A stretch of 64,000 bases of DNA from Flavobacterium pectinovorum (GCF_900142715.1 NZ_FRBX01000004.1:310001-374000); one strand, 5' to 3'; shown: positions 35,289 to 43,803, numbered from the stretch's first letter. The notes: generated by a model from the sequence alone, not told the origin. Program-made: numbers and translations.

Positions 35289-36702
35289 ACTTATTATCCT
35301 CTTTTGTTGTCTTTTTTTCTCGATAAATAATCAGGCGCAAAAGTCAGTCTCACTTTTAATAACTAAAAATATGATTAGTAAAATCGATAGCGCAACGATT
35401 GAATCTTACATGGGTAATCACATTTATAATGCAGAAGTATTAGAAAGTGTTTTTAAAAGATTAAAAGAAAACGAAGGCGATAATAAACAAAAAATAAATA
35501 TTGTACATATTGGCGACTCTCACATTCAGGGAGATTTAATGACCAATAAAATTAGAAAAATTTTGCAGCAGCAATTCGGAAATGCAGGCCGTGGTTTTGT
35601 TTTTCCGTATCAATTGGCAAAAACAAATGGGTCTTATAACGAAAGATTTTATTCGAACAGAGTCTGGGAAAGTTATCGAAATATTTATCCGGTAAAAAAC
35701 AGACCCATCGGTTTAAGCGGAATTGGATTGTGGAGAGATAATGGAGGTTTTGCAGTACAATTGAGTATAAAAGATGCGGCATACAAATTTAATTCTATCC
35801 ATATTATTACGCCTCAAAACCAGAATATGTTTGATTTGGCAATATCATCTCAAACCAATATTATTCAGTCGACAGAGCGAAAAGTAATTACACATAAAAT
35901 TAAAAAAGGAGAAGCAATTTCGGTAATTGCAGACAAATACAATATTTCAGTAGCCGAAATAAAAAGAGCAAATAATCTGAAATCAAATAATATTCGTGCC
36001 GGAAGAACTTTAAAAATTCCAACAAACGAAACAAAACCGAAAGAGATTAAAAACTCTGAATTTGTTCCTTTAAATCTGGAATCTGACGCATTTTCTCATT
36101 ATTATAAATCAGAGAAAGCATTAGATAAAATTTACCTGATTCCAAATAAAAATGCATCAGAATTTGAGCTTAACGGACTTGTTTTAGAGAAAGATGCTCC
36201 GGGAATAACCTACAGCGGAATTGGAGTAAACGGCGCTAAATTCTCTGATTACAATAAATATCCTTTGTTTTTTGAGCAGTTAAAATCTTTGCATCCTGAT
36301 TTGTTGATTTTTTCTCTCGGAACAAATGAAAGTTACGACAATATGGAAGCTTCGGCTTATATCAGACAATTGCGCGAATTTATAAGTAATCTGAAAGATC
36401 AAAAAATTGATGTTCCGATAATTGTTATGACACCTCCGCCATCATTGCACAGAGGAAGAAAACCAAATGTGTATGTTAAAGATTATGCAGAACGAATTAA
36501 TAGTTCTGCAGAAAAAGATGATTTTGCAGTTTGGGATTTGTACGATGAATTTGGTGGAATAACAGGAGTTCGAAAATTAAGAGCAGAAGGATTAATAGGT
36601 CCCGATTTTGTCCATTATTCTAAAAAAGGATACGAAAAACAAGCAAAATTGTTTGCCGAAGCATTTTTAAAAGCATACGATAATTTTAAATCAAAAAAGT
36701 AA
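35281..36702 (+). CDS. SGNH-hydrolase-like protein with LysM domain
   Basis: A 473-aa exported protein (signal LFCCLFFSINNQAQ) with an SGNH fold interrupted by a LysM module. Block I is VHIGDSHIQGD (Ser80). The LysM module at about 199-246 reads HKIKKGEAISVIADKYNIS, AEIKRANNLKSNNIRAGRTL. Block III is FSLGTNESYD and block V is GPDFVHYSKKGY. LysM binds GlcNAc polymers, chiefly peptidoglycan, so the enzyme is likely positioned on the cell wall. It overlaps the upstream SGNH gene by 8 bases, and the MBOAT gene follows one base after its stop. This supports a three-protein O-acyl transfer system. Confidence 0.85.
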   Translation: MNKLIILFCCLFFSINNQAQKSVSLLITKNMISKIDSATIESYMGNHIYNAEVLESVFKRLKENEGDNKQKINIVHIGDSHIQGDLMTNKIRKILQQQFGNAGRGFVFPYQLAKTNGSYNERFYSNRVWESYRNIYPVKNRPIGLSGIGLWRDNGGFAVQLSIKDAAYKFNSIHIITPQNQNMFDLAISSQTNIIQSTERKVITHKIKKGEAISVIADKYNISVAEIKRANNLKSNNIRAGRTLKIPTNETKPKEIKNSEFVPLNLESDAFSHYYKSEKALDKIYLIPNKNASEFELNGLVLEKDAPGITYSGIGVNGAKFSDYNKYPLFFEQLKSLHPDLLIFSLGTNESYDNMEASAYIRQLREFISNLKDQKIDVPIIVMTPPPSLHRGRKPNVYVKDYAERINSSAEKDDFAVWDLYDEFGGITGVRKLRAEGLIGPDFVHYSKKGYEKQAKLFAEAFLKAYDNFKSKK

Positions 36703-36703
36703 G

Positions 36704-38383
36704 TTGATAACAAGTAATAGCATAAATAATTGGTTTGTTCAGAATTTTGGAGAAATTACATTAGAGCAGGTCAAAAGTTGGTTCATATATAATCCCGACG
36801 AAAAATTATTATTCAATACAGGATTGTTTCTTGGGTTGTTTTTAGTTTTCTATTTTGTCTACGCCTTTTTACGTAAAACATTTTATTTACGATTAACCTA
36901 CGTTATTCTGTTCTCGCTTTTCTTTTACTATAAGTCAAGCGGAATTTACTTTTTACTTTTATTGCTTTCTTCGGTCGTAGATTATGGCTTGAGTCAGATT
37001 ATTTATAGAGAAACAAAAGACAGCACCAAGAAAATATATCTGGTTATAAGTGTGATCCTGAACTTAGGATTGCTTGGTTATTTCAAGTATATGAATTTCA
37101 TGATTGTTACGTACAATGACATGTTCAACGGTCATTTTGCTTTGCATAATATTTTTCTTCCTGTCGGAATTTCGTTTTATACTTTTCAGTCAATGAGTTA
37201 TATTATCGAGATTTACCGTGAAGAAATCAAGCCAACAAAAAACTACATCGAATATTTATTTTTCGTTTCGTTTTTTCCGCAATTAGTGGCCGGACCAATT
37301 GTTAGGGCAAAAGATTTTTTACCACAGATTTACCAAAAATTAAACCTTACCAAACAAGATGTAAATAACGCTTTGTTTCTTATTATTGGCGGATTAATTA
37401 AGAAAACCGTAATTTCAAATTACATCTCGATAAACTTCGTAGATCGTGTTTTTGATACACCGATGACCTATACTTCTTTCGAAAATTTAATGGCTTCTTA
37501 CGGATATGCCATTCAGATTTATTGTGATTTTTCTGGATATTCAGATATGGCAATCGGAATCGCTTTGTTATTAGGATTTAAATTACCAGCCAACTTTAGA
37601 ACGCCTTATAAATCAGTATCGATTACAGATTTCTGGAGAAGATGGCACATTTCATTATCAACCTGGCTGAAAGATTTCTTGTATATTTCTATTGGTGGAA
37701 ATAGAGAAGGCACATTCGCAGGATATTTATTTCCAAGTTTATTTTTCTTTGGATTATTGCTTTGGGGAATTTCAAATGTAAACGAAAGCTTTATTCCGTT
37801 AGCAATAGCAATTGGATCAATTGGAGTTTTCTGTTTGACATTTTTACTTTCGAAGAAAAAAAATCAAACACTTGTAACCAATTTCAATTTATTCACCACA
37901 ATGCTTCTAGGCGGGTTGTGGCACGGAGCAGGAGCACAATTTATTATCTGGGGAGCATTACACGGATTAGCATTAGCAGTTCATAAAATATTTATGGAAC
38001 TATTCCCTTCCAAAAAAGAAGGTTCTAATTTCTTATGGAAATTTTTTTCAATCGTAATTACTTTTCATTTTGTAGTTTTCTGTTGGATCTTTTTCCGTGC
38101 CAGAGATTTTGAAACAGCTTTGCAGGTAATTAATAATATTGGTCAGTTAACATTCGAACCAGAACAATGGAAAGTGATAGCTTTAGGATACAAAAATGTA
38201 TTTTTATTAATGCTGTTTGGTTACGTTTGGCATTTTTTACCGGAAATTATTACCGACAAAATGAAATGGGCTTTCGACAATACACCATTAGTGGCAAAAG
38301 CAATAATTCTGGGATTCGTTTATTGGATAGTTTATGCGACAGCCGTTGCAGGCTCACAGCCATTTATTTATTTCCAATTCTAA
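36704..38383 (+). CDS. MBOAT-family membrane O-acyltransferase (AlgI/PatA-like)
   Basis: A 559-aa polytopic membrane protein of the membrane-bound O-acyltransferase family. These proteins carry acyl groups across the inner membrane for transfer to polysaccharide, peptidoglycan or teichoic acid. Landmarks are FLPVGISFYTFQSMSYIIE, FFPQLVAGPIVRAKDFLPQ, IYCDFSGYSDMAIGIA, DFWRRWHISLSTWLKDFLYI (His315) and the catalytic GGLWHGAGAQFIIWG (His407). The likely start is a TTG at 36704, one base after the stop of the LysM-SGNH gene, with no suitable ATG; translational coupling is implied. A hairpin at 38409 ends the operon. Confidence 0.93.
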   Translation: MITSNSINNWFVQNFGEITLEQVKSWFIYNPDEKLLFNTGLFLGLFLVFYFVYAFLRKTFYLRLTYVILFSLFFYYKSSGIYFLLLLLSSVVDYGLSQIIYRETKDSTKKIYLVISVILNLGLLGYFKYMNFMIVTYNDMFNGHFALHNIFLPVGISFYTFQSMSYIIEIYREEIKPTKNYIEYLFFVSFFPQLVAGPIVRAKDFLPQIYQKLNLTKQDVNNALFLIIGGLIKKTVISNYISINFVDRVFDTPMTYTSFENLMASYGYAIQIYCDFSGYSDMAIGIALLLGFKLPANFRTPYKSVSITDFWRRWHISLSTWLKDFLYISIGGNREGTFAGYLFPSLFFFGLLLWGISNVNESFIPLAIAIGSIGVFCLTFLLSKKKNQTLVTNFNLFTTMLLGGLWHGAGAQFIIWGALHGLALAVHKIFMELFPSKKEGSNFLWKFFSIVITFHFVVFCWIFFRARDFETALQVINNIGQLTFEPEQWKVIALGYKNVFLLMLFGYVWHFLPEIITDKMKWAFDNTPLVAKAIILGFVYWIVYATAVAGSQPFIYFQF

Positions 38384-38408
38384 TGATATTGCCACGAAGG
38401 CACAAAGG

Positions 38409-38440
38409 CGCAAGGATTTATTTCTTTGCGCTTTTTTTTC
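38409..38440 (+). terminator. terminator of the MBOAT operon
   Basis: GCGCAAG and CTTTGCGC close a hairpin followed by TTTTTTTT, inside the palindromic repeat. Confidence 0.75.
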
Positions 38441-38584
38441 ACACAGATTTCGCAGATTTTTTCATACTTAATCTAAAAAATAATCTGCCTAATCTACTAA
38501 ATCTGCGTGAAACCAATAAACTTTACGAGCAAAAAAAACTTCGCGCCTTAGTGCCTTAGTGGCAAAAATGCCCTTAAATAAAAA

Positions 38585-38615
38585 TTGCCTAAAATATCTA
38601 ATTAGATTATCTTTG
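38585..38615 (+). promoter_or_regulatory. ffh promoter
   Basis: TTG at 38585-38587, 20 bases, then TATCTTTG at 38608-38615. The ATG follows at 38638. Confidence 0.7.
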
Positions 38616-38637
38616 CACTTCAAATAAAGAAAATAGT

Positions 38638-39990
38638 ATGTTTGATAATTTAAGTGATAAGTTAGATAAAGCCTTCCATATATTAAAAGGACACGGTAAA
38701 ATTACAGAAGTAAACGTTGCCGATACCTTAAAAGAAGTTCGTCGTGCCTTATTAGACGCCGATGTTAACTTTAAAATTGCCAAAGATTTTACAACCAAAG
38801 TAAAAGAAAAAGCAATAGGTCAGGACGTATTAACTACGCTTCAGCCAGGACAATTATTGGTGAAGCTGGTAAAAGATGAGTTGACCGAATTAATGGGTGG
38901 TGATGTTGCAGGAATTAATCTTTCTGGAACTCCTTCAGTTATTTTAATGTCAGGATTGCAAGGTTCTGGTAAAACAACTTTCTCAGGAAAATTAGCCAAT
39001 TTTCTAAAAACAAAGAAAAACAAAAAACCACTTCTTGTTGCTTGTGATATCTATCGTCCTGCGGCGATCAATCAGTTGCATGTTGTGGGAGACCAAATAG
39101 GTGTTGAGGTTTACTCAGAGCCGGAAAATAAAAATCCTGTTGAAATTGCTCAAAATGCAATCAAACATGCCAAAGCAAACGGTTTTAACGTCGTAATTGT
39201 CGATACAGCTGGTCGTTTGGCAGTAGATCAGGAAATGATGGATGAAATTGCTCGTGTTCACAAAGCAATCCAGCCACAGGAAACATTGTTCGTTGTTGAT
39301 GCAATGACAGGACAAGATGCTGTAAATACAGCAAAAGCCTTCAACGATATCTTAAACTTTGATGGAGTTATTTTAACCAAATTAGATGGAGATACTCGTG
39401 GTGGAGCTGCAATTTCGATTAAATCGGTTGTAAACAAACCAATCAAATTTGTGGGTACAGGCGAGAAGATGGAAGCAATTGATGTTTTCTATCCAGATCG
39501 TATGGCCGAGCGTATCTTAGGTATGGGAGACGTTGTGTCTCTTGTAGAAAGAGCGCAGGAACAATTTGACGAAGAAGAAGCCAGAAAACTTCAAAAGAAA
39601 ATCGCTAAAAACGAATTTGGTTTTGATGATTTCTTAACGCAAATTCAGCAAGTAAAGAAAATGGGTAATATGAAAGACCTGGTAGGAATGATACCGGGAG
39701 CTTCAAAAGCCATGAAAGATGTAGAAATAGAAGATGACGCTTTTAAACATATAGAAGCAATCATACATTCGATGACGCCAATCGAAAGAAGCAAACCTGC
39801 CATTATCGACGTAAAAAGAAAAGCCAGAATCGCAAAAGGTTCGGGAACGAAAGTCGAGCAGGTAAATCAGTTAATGAAGCAGTTTGACCAAATGAGCAAA
39901 ATGATGAAAATGATGCAAGGTCCGGGCGGAAAAAACCTGATGAAAATGATGGGAGGCATGAAAGGAATGCCAGGCGGAATGCCGAGATAA
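38638..39990 (+). CDS. ffh: signal recognition particle protein
   Basis: Ffh binds signal sequences of nascent membrane proteins and, with 4.5S RNA and FtsY, delivers ribosomes to the translocon. The 450-aa protein has the N helical domain, the G domain with P-loop GLQGSGKTT (106-114), CDIYRPAA, DTAGRLAVD and TKLDGDTRGGAA, then the Met-rich M domain (from about 325) with the RNA-binding segment near KAMKDVEI/RKARIAKGSGT. A Met/Gly-rich tail (MMGGMKGMPGGMPR) ends it. It is monocistronic; folD follows after a palindromic repeat. Confidence 0.98.
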   Translation: MFDNLSDKLDKAFHILKGHGKITEVNVADTLKEVRRALLDADVNFKIAKDFTTKVKEKAIGQDVLTTLQPGQLLVKLVKDELTELMGGDVAGINLSGTPSVILMSGLQGSGKTTFSGKLANFLKTKKNKKPLLVACDIYRPAAINQLHVVGDQIGVEVYSEPENKNPVEIAQNAIKHAKANGFNVVIVDTAGRLAVDQEMMDEIARVHKAIQPQETLFVVDAMTGQDAVNTAKAFNDILNFDGVILTKLDGDTRGGAAISIKSVVNKPIKFVGTGEKMEAIDVFYPDRMAERILGMGDVVSLVERAQEQFDEEEARKLQKKIAKNEFGFDDFLTQIQQVKKMGNMKDLVGMIPGASKAMKDVEIEDDAFKHIEAIIHSMTPIERSKPAIIDVKRKARIAKGSGTKVEQVNQLMKQFDQMSKMMKMMQGPGGKNLMKMMGGMKGMPGGMPR

Positions 39991-40001
39991 TAAAATAAAA
40001 A

Positions 40002-40095
40002 GTTTCAAGTTTCAGGTTTCAGTTTATGAGACAGAAATTTGAAACTTTTTTCGATAAAATAGTTTCGCCCCAACTTGAAACCTGAAACTTGAAAC
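40002..40095. repeat. inverted repeat between ffh and folD
   Basis: GTTTCAAGTTTCAGGTTTCA (40002-40021) is repeated inverted, perfectly over 20 bp, at 40076-40095. The interior contains TTTTTTCGATAA. The gap at 56829-56883 shows the same design: GTTTCAAGTTTCA, TTTTTTCGATAA, TGAAACTTGAAC. The two are members of one dispersed family. It could fold as a terminator for ffh. Confidence 0.7.
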
Positions 40096-40121
40096 AAAAA
40101 TTAAACCTGAAAAATTAAGAA

Positions 40122-41006
40122 ATGCAACTACTAGACGGTAAAAAAACATCTGAAGACATTAAAAACGAAATTGCAGCCGAAGTTCAATTAATAAAAGCAG
40201 CCGGAGGAAAAGTACCTCATTTAGCAGCCGTTATAGTTGGTACAAATGGAGCAAGTTTAACCTACGTAGGAAGTAAAGTAAAATCTTGCCAGCAAATTGG
40301 CTTCGATTCAACTTTAGTCGCTTTACCAGAAGATATTACCGAAGCAGATTTATTAGCTAAAATTGCAGAACTAAACGAAGATGATAATCTTGACGGGTAT
40401 ATCGTTCAGTTGCCATTGCCAAAGCATATAGACGAACAAAAAATCTTATTAGCAATCGATCCGGATAAAGATGTAGATGGTTTTCATCCAACAAATTTTG
40501 GAAGAATGGCTTTGGAAATGGAAAGTTTTATTCCTGCAACTCCATTCGGAATTATGCAATTGTTAGAGCGTTACAAAGTAGAAACTGCCGGAAAGCATAC
40601 TGTAGTGATTGGAAGAAGCCACATCGTAGGCCGACCAATGAGTATCTTAATGAGTCGTAAAGGAAATCCTGGAGATTCAACCGTTACGTTGACACACAGC
40701 CGTACTAAAAACTTAGCAGAATTTACTAAAAATGCAGATATCATTATTACAGCTTTGGGAGTTCCTGAATTTTTAAAAGGTGATATGGTTAAAGACGGAG
40801 TTGTAATTGTAGATGTTGGAATTACCCGTGTTGAAGATACATCAAACTCAAAAGGTTATGTAATAAAAGGCGATGTTGATTTTGACGAAGTTAGCAAAAA
40901 AGCATCATTCATTACACCAGTTCCAGGTGGAGTAGGACCAATGACAATTGCCATGTTACTTCAAAACACGCTTTTAGCAAGAAAAATGAGAAGCGCAAGA
41001 AAATAA
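40122..41006 (+). CDS. folD: methylenetetrahydrofolate dehydrogenase/cyclohydrolase
   Basis: FolD converts 5,10-methylene-THF to 10-formyl-THF in the cytosol, supplying one-carbon units for purines and formyl-Met-tRNA. The 294-aa protein shows the N-terminal catalytic region with [15 protein letters not shown] (catalytic Lys in SKVKSC) and [13 protein letters not shown]. The NADP-binding half has [31 protein letters not shown] and the family signature [19 protein letters not shown]. It is a single gene with its own terminator. Confidence 0.97.
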   Translation: MQLLDGKKTSEDIKNEIAAEVQLIKAAGGKVPHLAAVIVGTNGASLTYVGSKVKSCQQIGFDSTLVALPEDITEADLLAKIAELNEDDNLDGYIVQLPLPKHIDEQKILLAIDPDKDVDGFHPTNFGRMALEMESFIPATPFGIMQLLERYKVETAGKHTVVIGRSHIVGRPMSILMSRKGNPGDSTVTLTHSRTKNLAEFTKNADIIITALGVPEFLKGDMVKDGVVIVDVGITRVEDTSNSKGYVIKGDVDFDEVSKKASFITPVPGGVGPMTIAMLLQNTLLARKMRSARK

Positions 41007-41025
41007 TTCTCTTTCTAATATATAC

Positions 41026-41054
41026 AAAGCCTGTTCTATTGAACAGGCTTTTTT
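41026..41054 (+). terminator. folD terminator
   Basis: AAAGCCTGTTC and GAACAGGCTTT form an 11-bp stem with a TATT loop and a T tail. Confidence 0.92.
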
Positions 41055-41284
41055 GTATTACACAACTAAAAATTTTCCAAAACATAGATACATAAAATCT
41101 AAGTTCTAAAACAATTTTAAACTTCAAAGCTTTGCGAACTTAAAATGTGTAAGGAATTAAAAACAAATGACTTGTGTTCTTTTTCAGTTGAAAAGTTGGA
41201 ATTTGGAATTTTTAAATTTGGAATTTAAGTATCCTTTTAATATTTAATTAATACTTTAAAGTTTCGGTTCTTAAAAATAAAGGA

Positions 41285-41292
41285 TACTTTTG
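41285..41292 (+). promoter_or_regulatory. -7 box of the CorA-like gene
   Basis: TACTTTTG matches TAnnTTTG, 110 bases upstream of the ATG, within the right arm of an 11-bp inverted repeat. Confidence 0.5.
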
Positions 41293-41402
41293 CCACACTT
41301 TAAAAAACACTTCTCCAAATGGACGATTATTATTCGTTAGTATTAAATTAAAAACAGCTTTTGAAAATTTCAAAATGCTGCGATAAAACCCTGTATTTTG
41401 AA

Positions 41403-42329
41403 ATGAAAGCCTTTTACACAAACAACAACGGATTAATCGAAATCTCAAAATGGACTCCAAACTGCTGGATAAACATCGAATCTCCATCAGAAACAGAAAA
41501 AAAATATTTACTCGAAGAACTCCAAATTCCCGAAGCATTTTACAACGATATTGAAGATATCGACGAAAGACCCCGTATCGAAATCGAAGATGGCTGGACG
41601 CTTATCATCATGCGCGTTCCTATAAAAAGTGACGATGTTAAACTACCTTTTCAAACTATTCCGCTTGGTGTCATTTTTAAAGATGATATCTGCGTAACCA
41701 TTACATTTTACAAAACAGAAATCATACATGATTTTATGTTGTATTCACGACGAAAAAACATTCAGGTTAAGGATAATTCCGACTGGGTTTTGAGATTGCT
41801 TCTCTCTTCAAGTGTTTGGTATTTAAAATACCTAAAGCAAATTAATCAAAAGATAAAATTGGCCGAAGACAATTTAGAAAAGTCAATCAAAAATGAAGAA
41901 TTACAAGCATTGCTTCAAATCGAAAAATGTTTGGTTTTCTTTATTACCTCATTAAAAGCCAACGATGTTTTGTTTCATCGCATAAAAAACCTAAAAGCAT
42001 ATAAAGCAAACTACGATTTAGATTTGCTCGAAGATGTCGAAATCGAATTAAGCCAGGCGCAGGATACTGCTAATATATACAGCAATATCTTAACCGGAAT
42101 GATGGATGCGTATGCTTCAGTAATATCCAATAATATGAACAATATTATGAAACAAATGACATCCATTTCGATCATTTTAATGATTCCAACCTTAATCGCA
42201 AGTTTGTACGGAATGAACGTGCCAAACGGTTTAGAAGAAAGTAAATACGGTATTTGGATTCTTCTTTTTGTTTCAGTTATTTTGTCTTCTTTCGGGGTGT
42301 TTTTATTCAAACGCAGAAGATGGTTCTGA
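41403..42329 (+). CDS. CorA-family divalent cation transporter
   Basis: A 308-aa member of the CorA metal-ion transporter family, which passes Mg2+ (in some members Co2+, Ni2+ or Zn2+) through a pentameric inner-membrane pore. The cytoplasmic domain (about 1-245) ends in a long helix. Two C-terminal membrane helices are separated by the signature loop YGMNVPNG, and a basic tail (FKRRRWF) follows. The frame runs back to a TTG at 41361, but the ATG at 41403 (MKAFYTNNN) gives the normal N-terminus. Ion specificity cannot be read from the sequence. It has its own -7 box and terminator. Confidence 0.92.
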   Translation: MKAFYTNNNGLIEISKWTPNCWINIESPSETEKKYLLEELQIPEAFYNDIEDIDERPRIEIEDGWTLIIMRVPIKSDDVKLPFQTIPLGVIFKDDICVTITFYKTEIIHDFMLYSRRKNIQVKDNSDWVLRLLLSSSVWYLKYLKQINQKIKLAEDNLEKSIKNEELQALLQIEKCLVFFITSLKANDVLFHRIKNLKAYKANYDLDLLEDVEIELSQAQDTANIYSNILTGMMDAYASVISNNMNNIMKQMTSISIILMIPTLIASLYGMNVPNGLEESKYGIWILLFVSVILSSFGVFLFKRRRWF

Positions 42330-42356
42330 TAAATTAAAATTTCTAATTCATATACA

Positions 42357-42385
42357 AAAGCCTATTCAATCGATTAGGCTTTTTC
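42357..42385 (+). terminator. terminator of the CorA-like gene
   Basis: AAAAGCCTA and TAGGCTTTT pair around a 10-nt loop and continue into T. Confidence 0.85.
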
Positions 42386-42404
42386 GTTTTTATGCATTGG
42401 GCGT

Positions 42405-42466
42405 GACCGTATTTGCAAAAGGCGCTCCAATCTTGTCGCATATGTGCGCCTTTTGCAAATACGGTC
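42405..42466. repeat. perfect 21-bp GC-rich inverted repeat
   Basis: The arm at 42405-42425 (starting GACCGTATTTGCAAAAGG) is the exact reverse complement of 42446-42466, with a 20-nt loop between. It is followed by GC-rich sequence (CGGGCTATCCGCTCCGCGGC) that stands out from the AT-rich surroundings. It looks like a dispersed palindromic element, perhaps a REP or MITE-like sequence. Confidence 0.75.
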
Positions 42467-42820
42467 GGGCTATCCGCTCCGCGGCGGCGGACAGCTCCTA
42501 TCCCTCACGCGGCTCTCCGGTAATAACAAATCTCGTTCCTGTATGGTTTTCAAAACCTTTTATTCATAATATCATTCCCAAATTATCTATAATCTCAAAT
42601 CCCAGAGGGATGCAATATTTATAGAATTTTTCAGTGTAAAGAATAACAAACCCCAGCTGGGTGACATCTTTAAGTTAAATGCGGTGAATAATATATCGTT
42701 CCGACGGAACTCTCTTGTCTGGCGAACATATTTACTATAAATATTACGCTCCTTTGGAGCTTATTATTTATAATATTTGAATTAAAAACTAAATACATCT
42801 TTAAAAAATCACTTTTTTTA

Positions 42821-42861
42821 TTTGTCAATCCAAAATAAATAATAACTTTGTAACTCAAAGT
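42821..42861 (+). promoter_or_regulatory. promoter with overlapping palindromic operator candidate
   Basis: TTTG (42821-42824), 18 bases, then TAACTTTG (42843-42850) form a full promoter. The palindrome ACTTTG-TAACT-CAAAGT (42845-42861) covers the -7 box and is followed by ACTTT. The same ACTTTG-N5-CAAAGT-ACTTT occurs at 43804-43824, before the third gene of the locus. Confidence 0.65.
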
Positions 42862-42870
42862 ACTTTAATC

Positions 42871-43485
42871 ATGAATCAGAAGCATCAAGAAGATTTATCA
42901 CACATTCGTTCCATGATGGAGCGTTCTTCCAGATTTATATCATTAAGCGGGCTCTCAGGAGTTTTTGCCGGACTTTCTGCTTTAATTGGCGGATTGTATG
43001 TTTATCAGTTATTCAAAATAAACGGGATAAATTATCTTGATGGAGAACATATTTTATTGGATGGCAACTTAGTTTCTGAATTAATTTCCAGCGGATTAAT
43101 CATTTTGATATTTGCTTTTGTTTTCGGAATCTTTTTTACTATCAGAAAAAGTAAAAAGTACAATTTACCAATCTGGACAACGGCAACAAAAAAAATGCTT
43201 TTCAATTTGGCAATTCCATTAGCAGTTGGCGGCATATTTTGTCTGGCACTTATATACCATAAGATTTTTATTCTGGTAGCACCAACAACTTTAATTTTTT
43301 ACGGATTAGCCTTGATAAATGCAGAAAAATATACATTTTCAGATGTTAAATATCTTGGTTTTAGCCAGCTTATTTTAGGATGCATTTCTTTGTTTTTCAT
43401 TGGATATGGTTTAATTTTTTGGATCATAGGTTTTGGAATTTTGCATATCTTGTACGGACTAATCATGTTCAAAAAATACAAATAA
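42871..43485 (+). CDS. membrane protein of unknown function (204 aa)
   Basis: The protein starts with a hydrophilic MNQKHQEDLSHIRSMMERSSRF segment and then has about six hydrophobic helices (SGLSGVFAGLSALIGGLYVY; LISSGLIILIFAFVFGIFF; LAIPLAVGGIFCLALIY; further helices to 195). The N-terminal helix with RSMMERSS is typical of a flavobacterial family that precedes a small winged-helix regulator; no activity is known. The regulator gene starts 4 bases downstream, so the two are co-transcribed from the promoter at 42821. Confidence 0.75.
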   Translation: MNQKHQEDLSHIRSMMERSSRFISLSGLSGVFAGLSALIGGLYVYQLFKINGINYLDGEHILLDGNLVSELISSGLIILIFAFVFGIFFTIRKSKKYNLPIWTTATKKMLFNLAIPLAVGGIFCLALIYHKIFILVAPTTLIFYGLALINAEKYTFSDVKYLGFSQLILGCISLFFIGYGLIFWIIGFGILHILYGLIMFKKYK

Positions 43486-43489
43486 TCCA

Positions 43490-43786
43490 ATGGGAATCAT
43501 TGATAAACTAAATAAAGATTTTGAAAGCCGTGTCAGATTGGGAATCATGTCCATTCTGATGGTCAATGATTGGATTGATTTTACCGAAATGAAAACTCTT
43601 TTGGATATAACAGATGGTAATTTGGCAAGCCATTCTTCGGCATTAGAAAAATCAGAATATATTGAAGTTAAGAAAGAATTCGTAGGCAAAAAGCCCAAAA
43701 CATCATATAGAGTGACCAATAGAGGACGCGCGGCCTTTAATGAACACTTATCGAGTCTTGAAAAATTAATGAAATCTAACAAGTAA
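43490..43786 (+). CDS. winged-helix transcriptional regulator (98 aa)
   Basis: A compact winged helix-turn-helix protein of the DNA-binding type PF13601 (related to MarR/PadR). Helix 1 is ESRVRLGIMSILMVNDWIDF, the recognition segment is TDGNLASHSSALEKSEYIEV, and the wing is KKPKTSYRVTNRGRAAFNEHL. No ligand domain is present. It is co-transcribed with the membrane protein upstream, and a further membrane protein gene follows 52 bases downstream with its own copy of the palindrome. Autoregulation through ACTTTG-N5-CAAAGT is the simplest model, by inference. Confidence 0.88.
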   Translation: MGIIDKLNKDFESRVRLGIMSILMVNDWIDFTEMKTLLDITDGNLASHSSALEKSEYIEVKKEFVGKKPKTSYRVTNRGRAAFNEHLSSLEKLMKSNK

Positions 43787-43803
43787 AATTTTTTTATCTA
43801 AAT

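Larger units (their letters stand above)
38384..38637. repeat. large imperfect palindromic dispersed repeat
   Basis: The outer arms 38391-38411 and 38543-38563 match at 19 of 21 positions as an inverted repeat (GCCACGAAGGCAC... against ...GTGCCTTAGTGGC). The inner arms TTTCACACAGATTT (38437) and AAATCTGCGTGAAA (38499) match at 13 of 14. Inside lies a hairpin GCGCAAG...CTTTGCGC plus eight T that can terminate the MBOAT operon. Such sequences look like multicopy intergenic elements, although only a genome comparison can show copy number. Confidence 0.65.
41007..41402. other. 396-base region between folD and the CorA-like gene
   Basis: It contains the folD terminator (41026-41054). A low-complexity stretch with repeated TTGGAATTT motifs follows (about 41198-41224). 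Next is an 11-bp inverted repeat AAGTATCCTTT (41227-41237) / AAAGGATACTT (41279-41289) whose right arm overlaps a -7 box TACTTTTG (41285-41292). I see no gene. Confidence 0.6.
42330..42870. other. 541-base repeat-rich intergenic region
   Basis: It holds the corA terminator (42357-42385) and a GC-rich inverted repeat with flanking GC-rich sequence (42399-42523). Several further short motifs look like multicopy elements (CCCAGAGGGATGCAATA near 42601, CCCAGCTGGGTGACAT near 42653, GTTCCGACGGAACTCTC near 42700, GCTCCTTTGGAGC near 42749). The promoter and operator of the next gene close it at 42821-42861. I find no gene. Confidence 0.65.

Noticed and set aside
38167-38559. 130-codon plus-strand frame at the end of the MBOAT gene
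   Set aside because: It lies mostly inside the MBOAT gene in another frame and then runs through a palindromic repeat. There is no protein-like pattern.
42268-42624. 118-codon frame across the GC-rich repeat
   Set aside because: It begins inside the CorA-like gene and reads through the inverted repeat; the open frame is a by-product of the GC-rich sequence.
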